From contig JAHDWK010000001.1 of the NCBI GenBank assembly GCA_023382655.1, positions 108,989 through 172,988 on the forward strand: 64,000 bases of DNA, in the 5' to 3' direction. The notes under the pieces are model-generated. The model had not been told where the DNA came from and did not search any database. It was given only the letters and a program-made list of their open reading frames with translations. Made by a program: the position numbers and the translations under genes. This DNA comes from Anaerolineae bacterium. GTDB taxonomy: Bacteria; Chloroflexota; Anaerolineae; Promineifilales; Promineifilaceae. Positions 25,014-32,501 of this stretch are shown one piece after another (within the stretch, counting starts at the first letter, position 1; each line of letters opens with the position of its first letter).

Positions 25014-25523
25014 TTAAGGGCCGAGACCCGAATCCTGAACCCACAGCTTCTTATCCAACCACTCCTCAATGGCTTGCCATTCTTCTTCGCTAACCGGGAA
25101 ATTAGTCCCTTGGGGTGCGCGAATTACCTTCAGGTCCCATAAAGCCGGGTCACACTCCAGAAAAAGTTTAAGCAGAGGATTATCAAGAAAGACCCGATCG
25201 TACCGGACGAGAACGCGCGGTTTCGTTTTCTGCCCGGCTTTTTTTGTAATCCAGTATTTCAACCCTTTGACAGAATCAGGTCGGGTGACCGGGTTACTTA
25301 TTACTGTGCCGAGGGCATAAATACCCGCCGCGTTTCCAGAAATCCAGATGAGCACACGATCCCCGACTTTGACTTTACCGGCATTCTGATTCAGGTTCCA
25401 ATATTCTTCCTTTTCACCCGTTAGGGACTCAAATATCTCGTACCTGTTCGGGTTTGCCTGGAAGATCCACGTTGACTTATTTATTCGAGCGTCGTTCACA
25501 ATATCCAATCCCTTGTATAACAT
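25014..25523 (-). CDS. EVE-domain protein
   Basis: A 169-residue protein consisting of one EVE domain: STWIFQANPNRYEIFESL, YWNLNQN, and KVGDRVLIWISGNAAGIYAL are the conserved blocks. EVE is PUA-like and related domains bind modified DNA bases such as methyl- or hydroxymethylcytosine. The ATG at 25523 overlaps the upstream gene's stop (TGATG); a TTG 15 bases earlier is less likely. It is the last gene of a coupled four-gene operon with an NPPY-motif methyltransferase-like protein, which suggests that one makes or tolerates a modification and the other reads it. Confidence 0.88.
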   Translation of the reverse strand: MLYKGLDIVNDARINKSTWIFQANPNRYEIFESLTGEKEEYWNLNQNAGKVKVGDRVLIWISGNAAGIYALGTVISNPVTRPDSVKGLKYWITKKAGQKTKPRVLVRYDRVFLDNPLLKLFLECDPALWDLKVIRAPQGTNFPVSEEEWQAIEEWLDKKLWVQDSGLGP

Positions 25524-26488
25524 CAATGCCGTTCCCAATTGTAGTCAGGACTGTTGTCCTGGCGAATGTATCTGGGGTAAGGGGGCTTTATGCTTCGACC
25601 ATAGAAATGCTCAATTTCATCCAGACCAAGATGCCGACAAGCATAGGGTAAGCGCTTCCCGGATTTTGCAGGGTAGTCAGTTTTGACAAGTATCACCGAA
25701 GATGCGAGTTCCTGATCATCATCAAGTCTGTATTGATGCAGTTGATTGAGCTTAACGTCAACTGTCCACCCATGTTGGCTCAAAAATCTTTGGGTCGCCA
25801 ACATGGACTTACGTGTCCACGGCCGTGCCGAATCATCGGGAAGAATAATACAGCCACAGGCATTGCCCCTTTGAGTTAGTTCAATACCTCGTGTAATAAA
25901 CAATCGGGCGCTTTCGCCCTTATTGTAACGGCCGTATGGTGGATTCGTGTAGAACCAATCGAATTTACCTGCCAGATCCTGCGGAACAGCTTCAAACACA
26001 TTATACAGACAGTAATCCATGATATGACCAAAGCCGTATTGCTGCGCTACAACCTGAGCCCTGCACAACAATCTTTCGTCAAAATCTAAGAGCATCATGC
26101 GTGCGGGCATGGGAAGGTATCCCTGACTGCCTAGCAATCCTATTAGCATACTGGTGCAATCGTGATCGCCCACAAAGGCAACAACTCTGCCATCAAGGTA
26201 TGGGGCCATAAGACGCACTTGCTGGAGTAAATCAAGGGGGCGCATGGGGATTTGGTCATAATCGCGTAGGGAGATAGGACGGTACCGCTCTATCAAAGTC
26301 AAAGCATGCTGCTCTCGGGTTGTAACACGAGACATTAGAGCGTCCTTAACCAATCCGGCCGTTGCAAAATCGCCACTCCTAACAGAACTCTGGCCTCTTT
26401 TTATTGCAGGGATGACCGTAGCCAGAATAGGTTGAGAGGCACTCCTTTGCTGGGTTCCTGAAACTCGATCGGTCTGTAAAGTCGTCAT
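25523..26488 (-). CDS. NPPY-motif methyltransferase/BpsA-like Rossmann protein
   Basis: A 321-residue class I Rossmann protein. The SAM-type site reads AFVGDHDCTSMLIGLLG (GDHDCTS at 107-113), followed by MLLDFDERLL (about 134-141) and the catalytic-loop motif YTNPPYG (182-186). NPPY is the signature of enzymes methylating an exocyclic amino group. The GDxDxxS plus DxDERLL pattern recalls N4-bis(aminopropyl)spermidine synthase (BpsA). The start at 26488 overlaps the upstream stop (ATGA) and follows GGAGGGAAG. Either DNA-base modification or aminopropyl transfer is possible; the EVE and ImmA neighbours favour a nucleic-acid role. Confidence 0.72.
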   Translation of the reverse strand: MTTLQTDRVSGTQQRSASQPILATVIPAIKRGQSSVRSGDFATAGLVKDALMSRVTTREQHALTLIERYRPISLRDYDQIPMRPLDLLQQVRLMAPYLDGRVVAFVGDHDCTSMLIGLLGSQGYLPMPARMMLLDFDERLLCRAQVVAQQYGFGHIMDYCLYNVFEAVPQDLAGKFDWFYTNPPYGRYNKGESARLFITRGIELTQRGNACGCIILPDDSARPWTRKSMLATQRFLSQHGWTVDVKLNQLHQYRLDDDQELASSVILVKTDYPAKSGKRLPYACRHLGLDEIEHFYGRSIKPPYPRYIRQDNSPDYNWERH

Positions 26489-27084
26489 CGCTCTTCCCTC
26501 CATTCCTGATAACGTCTCCAAAAGCCCAAGATTTTGATACGCATCTCAACCAGTTCGATGCTGGCACCAAATTCTTCGGCCAGAACTTTAGCGGGCTTTC
26601 GCAACCAAATGGCTTGAGCCACATCTTTCATGGGAAGCAAAGTGGCTGCGGCCGTCCAATATGCTTCTTGCTCAGCGCGCTCATCGTATTTACCCTGACG
26701 AGAACCATTTAAGGAGATAGGCTCATGTCCATAATGGTCATGGGCCACTTCTTCTAATATGGTTACATTAGCTCGCTCTTTCGTCTGATTGGGATGGAGC
26801 GTGATGAGCAAACGGCCGTTCGGCAATTTTCGAGCATCGGCTCCTCCTGACCAATCCTTGGCATCTGAGTTACGGATAAACTCGATTTGCGCTTCTGACA
26901 AACCAGACAACTGATCAGCATACTGCACCTGGATACCCAACTGTGCTGCCCGGATTATCGGATCTAGTTTCTCCGATGATTCTACGCCTGCCTTTTGACG
27001 GATTACCATAGCGTGCTGTTCAATCTGCCGCAGGAATTGTCTTGTTGGAGGTTGTTTGCCATCCAGGTCGTTATGCTCTTCCAT
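26485..27084 (-). CDS. ImmA/IrrE-like protein with altered HExxH site
   Basis: A 199-residue protein of the ImmA/IrrE (DUF955-type) kind. The active-site helix reads ILEEVAHDHYGHEP: Glu112 and His115 of HExxH are present, but the first His is Glu111, and His117/His120 follow. A downstream RAEQEAYWTAAATLLPM block matches the third-ligand region of the family. ImmA peptidases cleave XRE repressors to induce mobile elements or stress genes; here an XRE gene lies directly upstream, 27 nt away. Whether this variant is active is uncertain. Confidence 0.75.
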   Translation of the reverse strand: MEEHNDLDGKQPPTRQFLRQIEQHAMVIRQKAGVESSEKLDPIIRAAQLGIQVQYADQLSGLSEAQIEFIRNSDAKDWSGGADARKLPNGRLLITLHPNQTKERANVTILEEVAHDHYGHEPISLNGSRQGKYDERAEQEAYWTAAATLLPMKDVAQAIWLRKPAKVLAEEFGASIELVEMRIKILGFWRRYQEWREER

Positions 27085-27111
27085 GATGAAATCAGTCCTT
27101 ATTCTTGTACC

Positions 27112-27534
27112 TTACTCACCTTCGTCAGTTTGTCTGGTGGTTTCCACTTGTTTGCTTGCCTGCTCAAATGCCAAGTTCATAATGCTGCTCAGCAATCGCA
27201 TAGCTTCCGCATCAAGATTTCGGCTCGCTCTTAAATGGGCTTCTACTGCACGCAAGTGACCCTCAAGAGTATCGGCCTTGTCCCCCGTTTCTACCTCTAG
27301 CAGCATCTCCACCGGCAGATTAAGCCATCGAGCCAGAGAAGTCACTGTTCTTGTGTCAGGTCGAATCTCTCTCTTGCCGTTGGGGTGATACCTTTCCAGA
27401 CGTGATAACGTTGAAGCGCTCACGCCTGTAATTTCTGCAACGTTATCCAACGTCATGTCTTCCGCTTTGCGTTTTTCCCGAATAAGCCGGCTGAGTTCTT
27501 CCACTTTTACTAGATTTATAGCTTCGCCAGTCAT
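27112..27534 (-). CDS. XRE-family helix-turn-helix regulator
   Basis: A 140-residue regulator. The HTH spans about 15-70: LIREKRKAEDMTLDNVAEIT, then GVSASTLSRLERYHPNGKRE, with an unusual insertion after the recognition helix. The C-terminal part is helical and may dimerise or be the ImmA target. The start ATG at 27534 follows AAGAGGAGG; an earlier TTG or ATG adds eight unlikely residues. It heads the XRE-ImmA-methyltransferase-EVE operon and has a good promoter upstream, so it is presumably the autorepressor. Confidence 0.87.
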   Translation of the reverse strand: MTGEAINLVKVEELSRLIREKRKAEDMTLDNVAEITGVSASTLSRLERYHPNGKREIRPDTRTVTSLARWLNLPVEMLLEVETGDKADTLEGHLRAVEAHLRASRNLDAEAMRLLSSIMNLAFEQASKQVETTRQTDEGE

Positions 27535-27590
27535 AGATCCTCCTCTTGGTAAATACATGCTGTTCAGGTTCTTCCTCAGTCATTAGCTAC

Positions 27591-27619
27591 ATAATAACAC
27601 AGAATTTTCACGTATGCAA
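27591..27619 (-). promoter_or_regulatory. Sigma-70 promoter for the XRE-ImmA-MTase-EVE operon
   Basis: On the minus strand, TTGCAT (27619-27614), a 17-nt spacer and TATTAT (27596-27591). The perfect 12-nt palindrome CTTTCATGAAAG lies just upstream at 27629-27640 and may be the XRE binding site. Confidence 0.6.
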
Positions 27620-27790
27620 GACATTTAGCTTTCATGAAAGAAATGAACACGCGCTGGAGCGAACCATAATCGAACTTCACTGGTGCGGCCGGTCTCCCGA
27701 CCGTGACGCATTTGTTTGCCAGTCACCAGCCCTTTTTCATCAATCGTAGCGTGGTTTTGGGCACGGCCGTACACCCCCTCACCCCATCCT

Positions 27791-28969
27791 CTAATCCCCC
27801 AACCCCTGTGCCAAATCCGCAATCAAATCGGCCGGGTCTTCCAACCCCACCGAAAAGCGCACCAGACCGGGCTGGACACCGCTGGCGGCGATGGCCTCGT
27901 CATCTTTCAGGATGGCGGAGATGGTGCTGGCGGCGTGGGTGATCAGGCTGTGGACGCCGCCCAGGCTAACGGCCAGTTTGATCAGCTTCAGCCGCTGCAA
28001 CAACGCATACCCGGCGGCACGCCCCCCTTTCAGGTCAAAACAGACCATGCCACTGTAGCCGCCGGGCATTTGCCGCCGCGCCAGGTCGTGTTGGGGATGG
28101 GCGGGCAGGCCGGGGTAGTACACTTCACGCACGGCCGTGTGCCCCGCCAGAAATTCCGCCACCGCCTGCGCATTCCGGTTGTGCCGCTCCATGCGCAAAT
28201 CAAACGTTTTCAGACCCCGTTCCAACAGCCACGCCTCCATGGGGTGCAGCACCGCGCCCAACATGACGTGGGTGTGCCACATAGCGGCGATGTGTTCCGC
28301 TTTGCCCACCACCACCCCGGCCACCACATCGGAGTGCCCGGCCAGGTATTTGGTGGCGCTGTGTAACACGATGTCCATGCCCAGGGTCAACGGCCGTTGG
28401 TTAAACGGCGTGGCAAAGGTATTGTCGGTGGCGGTGAGGATGCCGTGGGCGCGGGCGATGGCGGCGACGGCCGTCAGATCTGTCAGCCGCAGCACCGGGT
28501 TGGCCGGGCTTTCCACGTAGATCAGCCGGGTGTTAGGGCGGATGGCCGCGGCAAAAGCGGCGGGGTCGGTCTGGTCTACAAAAGTCGTGGTCACGCCATA
28601 CTCGGCCAGCTTTTGTTCCAGCACTTTGTAGCTGGAGGGGTAATGGGTGGTTTGGGCCACCACATGGTCACCCTGTTTCAGAAAGGTAAAAAAGACCAAC
28701 GACACGGCGGCCATGCCGGAAGCCACCGCCAGCGCCGCTTCCCCCTGTTCCAGCGCGGCTACCGTCAGTTCCACCTGTTTGGTGTTGGGTGTGGCGTAAC
28801 GGCCGTAAAACTGTGGGTGGGCCTGGGCCGCCATCGCTGCCGCAATCTCTTCCGGCGTCTCAAAGGCAAAGGTGGCGGACTGGTAAATGGGGGCGGACAC
28901 GGCCGTGCTCGGATTCGCCGCATCTCCCGCATGAATTTGTAAGGTGGCCATATTCCCTTTTTCCGACAT
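27791..28969 (-). CDS. PLP-dependent trans-sulfuration enzyme (cystathionine gamma-synthase/methionine gamma-lyase family)
   Basis: A 392-residue Cys/Met metabolism enzyme. Diagnostic blocks are HAGDAANPSTAVSAPIYQSA at the N-terminus, YGRYATPNTKQVE, ASGMAAVSLVF, YVESPANP, and the cofactor lysine in HSATKYLAGHSD. The family includes cystathionine gamma-synthase, gamma-lyase and methionine gamma-lyase; these cannot be separated reliably by eye. A GAGGAGAG ribosome site precedes the ATG. It stands alone between the defence-like operon and the potassium transport cluster. Confidence 0.92.
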   Translation of the reverse strand: MSEKGNMATLQIHAGDAANPSTAVSAPIYQSATFAFETPEEIAAAMAAQAHPQFYGRYATPNTKQVELTVAALEQGEAALAVASGMAAVSLVFFTFLKQGDHVVAQTTHYPSSYKVLEQKLAEYGVTTTFVDQTDPAAFAAAIRPNTRLIYVESPANPVLRLTDLTAVAAIARAHGILTATDNTFATPFNQRPLTLGMDIVLHSATKYLAGHSDVVAGVVVGKAEHIAAMWHTHVMLGAVLHPMEAWLLERGLKTFDLRMERHNRNAQAVAEFLAGHTAVREVYYPGLPAHPQHDLARRQMPGGYSGMVCFDLKGGRAAGYALLQRLKLIKLAVSLGGVHSLITHAASTISAILKDDEAIAASGVQPGLVRFSVGLEDPADLIADLAQGLGD

Positions 28970-29001
28970 GCGCTTCTCTCCTCGTCAATAATGATGTTTT
29001 C

Positions 29002-29034
29002 AGATTTGACAAATCTCCAAGATTTGTCAAATCT
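29002..29034. repeat. 33-nt hairpin element (15-3-15), copy 3
   Basis: A perfect stem of AGATTTGACAAATCT and AGATTTGTCAAATCT around CCA. It sits four bases past the end of the antiporter gene and just upstream of the PLP enzyme. Confidence 0.9.
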
Positions 29035-29037
29035 TGT

Positions 29038-30504
29038 TTAGCTGTCTACTTCATCCCCCAAATCAAACCGGGTGACCACTTCCTCAAGCGACTCCTTGTC
29101 TGACAGCACCAGCAGCGTATCATCCCCTTGCACCACCGTGCCCCCACTGGGCATCACAAAATCATCATTTCTGGCAATGAGCATGATCAGAAAATCGGCC
29201 GGTAGTCCCAATTCGACGATGGCTTTGCCCACCATCGGCGAGTCTGGGGGAATGGGCAGTTCCTTCAACTCGCTTTTTAGCCCCTCCATTGGGTTATATT
29301 CAAGCGGGTACAAACGTTTGCGCGCGGCCGGGGCATCCACCCGCAGCCAGCGGGCGACCGGTGACAGCGTGGTGCCTTGCAGCAGCACCGAGGTCAATAC
29401 GATGAAAAAGACGATGTTGAAAATCAGGTCGGCCTGGGGCAGCCGGGCTAACAGGGGAAAGGTCGCCAGGATGATGGGCGCCGCGCCGCGCAGCCCTACC
29501 CAGGAGATGAACGTTTTGGCCCGCCAATCCAAAGAACTGGGCAGCAAACTGAGAAACACACTTACCGGGCGGGCCACAAACATCAAAAAGGCGGCGATGA
29601 GTAAACCAACGCCGACAACGGGCACCAATTCTGAGGGGAAGACGAGCAAACCCAGCGCCAGGAACATGGCAATCTGCATCAACCAGGCCAGGCCATCGTG
29701 GAAACGGAGCAGGCTGCGTTTGTGGATGAAATCGTAACGGCCGAGCACTACACCAGCCAGATAAACTGCCAGAAACCCGCTGCCGTTCAAGGCGTCGGTT
29801 AGACCAAACGTTAGAAAAACTAAAGAAAGGGTCAGCACCGGGTAGAGACCTTCATAACCTAAACGGGAACGGTTGATAAAAAAGAGCATGACCCGGCCCA
29901 TGCCATACCCCATCACCGCGCCAATTCCCATTTGCAGCACAAACAAACCGACCAGACTAAGCGGCGAGGTGTCCGGTTGGCTCAGCAATTGGATCAGGCC
30001 AATGGTGAGGAAAATGGCCATGGGGTCATTGCTGCCGGATTCTAATTCCAACAAGGGTTTCAACCGCCCTTTGAGGCTAATGCCTTTGGAGCGCAAAATG
30101 GAAAAGACGGCCGCCGCATCTGTGGAAGAAACGATGGCCCCCAGGAGTAACCCTTCTATCAGCGAGAAGTCAAGTAAAAGGGTAGCAAAAAGGCCAACAG
30201 CGAGCGCCGTGAGAAAAACGCCGAAGGTTGCCAGCAGCATCCCTTCTTTGAGCACTGGCCGGACGCTGGCCCATTCGGTATCCAGGCCGCCGGAGAAGAG
30301 GATGAGAATGAGGGCGATCACCCCCAGGAATTGGGCCAGCGCCGGGTCATCAAAATAGATGCCGCCAGGGCCATCGGAGCCGATGACCATGCCCAGGAGC
30401 AAAAACAACAGCAGCACCGGGACGCCAAACCGGTCCGAAATTTTGCTAACCAGGACACTAATGAGCAGCAGAGTGGCTGCCCCAATCATCATATATTCGT
30501 TCAT
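29038..30504 (-). CDS. NhaP2/CvrA-type K+(Na+)/H+ antiporter with TrkA-C domain
   Basis: A 488-residue CPA1-family antiporter. About 12-13 membrane helices span 5-385, with the ion-site motifs [16 protein letters not shown] and [18 protein letters not shown]. The C-terminal cytoplasmic region (about 400-488) is a TrkA-C/RCK_C domain ([30 protein letters not shown]), which in relatives binds a nucleotide ligand. It exports K+ or Na+ in exchange for protons. It is transcribed divergently from the KhtT/KhtU-like pair. Confidence 0.9.
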   Translation of the reverse strand: MNEYMMIGAATLLLISVLVSKISDRFGVPVLLLFLLLGMVIGSDGPGGIYFDDPALAQFLGVIALILILFSGGLDTEWASVRPVLKEGMLLATFGVFLTALAVGLFATLLLDFSLIEGLLLGAIVSSTDAAAVFSILRSKGISLKGRLKPLLELESGSNDPMAIFLTIGLIQLLSQPDTSPLSLVGLFVLQMGIGAVMGYGMGRVMLFFINRSRLGYEGLYPVLTLSLVFLTFGLTDALNGSGFLAVYLAGVVLGRYDFIHKRSLLRFHDGLAWLMQIAMFLALGLLVFPSELVPVVGVGLLIAAFLMFVARPVSVFLSLLPSSLDWRAKTFISWVGLRGAAPIILATFPLLARLPQADLIFNIVFFIVLTSVLLQGTTLSPVARWLRVDAPAARKRLYPLEYNPMEGLKSELKELPIPPDSPMVGKAIVELGLPADFLIMLIARNDDFVMPSGGTVVQGDDTLLVLSDKESLEEVVTRFDLGDEVDS

Positions 30505-30785
30505 AAGCGGTTCACAAACCAGTTGGTCATTTGACAGGTATGGGGATCAAAACCCCATTTAAAAGGGTGGTTTTTATCGTCGTTTCACCTATAATCTGAG
30601 GCGCATTCAAAACAGGATGGTTTCATTTCAATTGTCAAGAATCTCTATGCAGGATATATATCACCTGATTGTTACTGTCGTAGTGCCATACCATCCCCCC
30701 TCCATTTGCCCATTTTATCGCAAAACATTTTTTAGGCTGTTATTGTTATCAGGAGCCTATTTGTAAACATGAGGAGTAAATATCT

Positions 30786-31283
30786 GTGGAAACTATTATT
30801 CGAGAAACGGATTTGCCCGGTATCGGGCGGAAATGCCAGGTCAGCACCCAAAGCGGCGACAAATTGGTGATCGTGATTCATGACGACGGCCGTCGTGAAC
30901 TCTATCACTTTAAGTATGAAGACCTGGACGAAAGCATCTCCATGATCACCCTCACCGACACCGAAGCGCGGCAGGTAGCCGGTATCATCGGTGGCCTTAC
31001 GTACAAACCAAAGGCGTTGGAATCGGCTGAAATCGCCCTGGACGATCTGGTAATTGAGTGGGTGAAACTGGAACCAGGATTCTACGCCGTCAACAAAAGT
31101 ATTGCCGACTTACGGGTACGGCAACAAACAGGCGCCACCATCATCGCCATTGTGCGCAAAGAAGGGACAAAAATAAGCCCTGGCCCCGACGAAATTTTCA
31201 CGAAGGATGCCACGCTGGTTGTGGCCGGCGAGCGCCATCAACTGAAAACCTTTAAGCAACTCGTGCAAACAGGGAACGCATAA
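30786..31283 (+). CDS. KhtT-like regulatory subunit of a K+/H+ antiporter
   Basis: A 165-residue soluble protein. The N-terminal half ([20 protein letters not shown]) matches the KhtT N-domain; the C-terminal half ([20 protein letters not shown], then [10 protein letters not shown] and DATLVVAGE) is an RCK_C domain. In Bacillus, KhtT binds c-di-AMP and controls the transporter KhtU. The start is GTG at 30786, after a GAGGAG box. The antiporter gene follows five bases later. The ligand is inferred from the family only. Confidence 0.85.
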   Translation: METIIRETDLPGIGRKCQVSTQSGDKLVIVIHDDGRRELYHFKYEDLDESISMITLTDTEARQVAGIIGGLTYKPKALESAEIALDDLVIEWVKLEPGFYAVNKSIADLRVRQQTGATIIAIVRKEGTKISPGPDEIFTKDATLVVAGERHQLKTFKQLVQTGNA

Positions 31284-31287
31284 GCCA

Positions 31288-32499
31288 ATGGAATATCATC
31301 ACCTCATTTGGGAATTAGGTCTGGCACTAACCTTGATCTCCGTATTCGCCTGGCTTTCCAGCCGTTTGCGGTTTTCCATTGTCCCCTTTCTCATCCTGGC
31401 CGGTTTAATAGCCGGCCCGCACATTCCCACATTCGGGCCAATCAGTTTTCAGTTTGAAGAGAGCGCGGACATCATCCATTTCTTGGGGCAAATTGGGGTG
31501 TTGTTCCTGTTGTTTTATCTGGGGTTGGAGTTTTCGGTGGGGCGGCTGGTTCGGGCCGGCCGCTCCATTGCCGTCGGGGGTACCATTTACATTTCCATCA
31601 ATCTCACCCTGGCGCTGCTTTTTGGCTGGCTGATGGGCTGGCCGCCGCTGGAAATTTTGGTTGCCGCGGGCATCATTACCATCTCTTCCAGCGCCATCGT
31701 GGCCAAAGTGCTGGTAGAGCTAAAACGCACCGCCAACCCGGAAACGGACATGATTTTGGGCATCATCATGTTTGAAGATGTCTTTCTGGCCGTTTATCTC
31801 TCGATTGTTTCCGGTCTGGTATTAAGCGGCGCTACTTCAGTTGGCGGCATCCTGACTTCGGCCGGGGTAGCCTTAGGCTTTATGCTGGCCTTTCTCATCA
31901 TTGGCCGCCAGGCCGCACCCTGGCTGAATCGGGTGCTCAGCATCCCCTCTGATGAGATATTTTTGCTGATTGTGCTGGCCCTTTTGTTTCTAGTAGCCGG
32001 GTTTTCGGAGACGATTCATGTAGCCCAGGCGATTGGGGCGCTGCTGGTGGGGTTGGTACTGGCCGAAACCACGGCCCGTCGCCGCATTGAGCATCTCATC
32101 ATCCCCTTCCGCGACTTGTTTGGCGCGTTTTTCTTTTTCAGTTTTGGTCTGACCATTGATCCCCTGGCTTTAGGCGGGGCGGTCTGGCCGGCGCTGGCGG
32201 CCGTGTTGCTCACCATCGTCGGTAATTTTGTAGCCGGTATGATCGCCGGCCGCTCCGCCGGATTCTCCCCCAAAGCGTCCACCAACATTGGCCTCACCAT
32301 CGTCTCGCGCGGTGAGTTTTCCATCATCATGGCGAACCTGGCTAATGCCGGGGGGCTGTTGCCCATTTTGCAGCCATTTGCTGCGCTGTATGTGCTCATT
32401 CTGGCGATTCTGGGCCCGCTGTTGACCAAAGAGTCCTCACGTATTTATCGTGCGCTCAACAAAGTGGCCGCTGTTCTGCGACCAGCAGTCAAAAATTGA
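31288..32499 (+). CDS. KhtU/KefB-type CPA2 cation/H+ antiporter
   Basis: A 403-residue membrane protein with about 12 helices (FLILAGLIAGPHIPTFG, GVLFLLFYLGLEFSVGRLV, and so on), typical of CPA2 transporters. It lacks a C-terminal RCK domain, consistent with using the separate KhtT-like subunit encoded just upstream. Predicted activity: K+ efflux coupled to proton uptake, controlled by the regulatory subunit. Confidence 0.88.
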   Translation: MEYHHLIWELGLALTLISVFAWLSSRLRFSIVPFLILAGLIAGPHIPTFGPISFQFEESADIIHFLGQIGVLFLLFYLGLEFSVGRLVRAGRSIAVGGTIYISINLTLALLFGWLMGWPPLEILVAAGIITISSSAIVAKVLVELKRTANPETDMILGIIMFEDVFLAVYLSIVSGLVLSGATSVGGILTSAGVALGFMLAFLIIGRQAAPWLNRVLSIPSDEIFLLIVLALLFLVAGFSETIHVAQAIGALLVGLVLAETTARRRIEHLIIPFRDLFGAFFFFSFGLTIDPLALGGAVWPALAAVLLTIVGNFVAGMIAGRSAGFSPKASTNIGLTIVSRGEFSIIMANLANAGGLLPILQPFAALYVLILAILGPLLTKESSRIYRALNKVAAVLRPAVKN

Positions 32500-32501
32500 G
32501 G

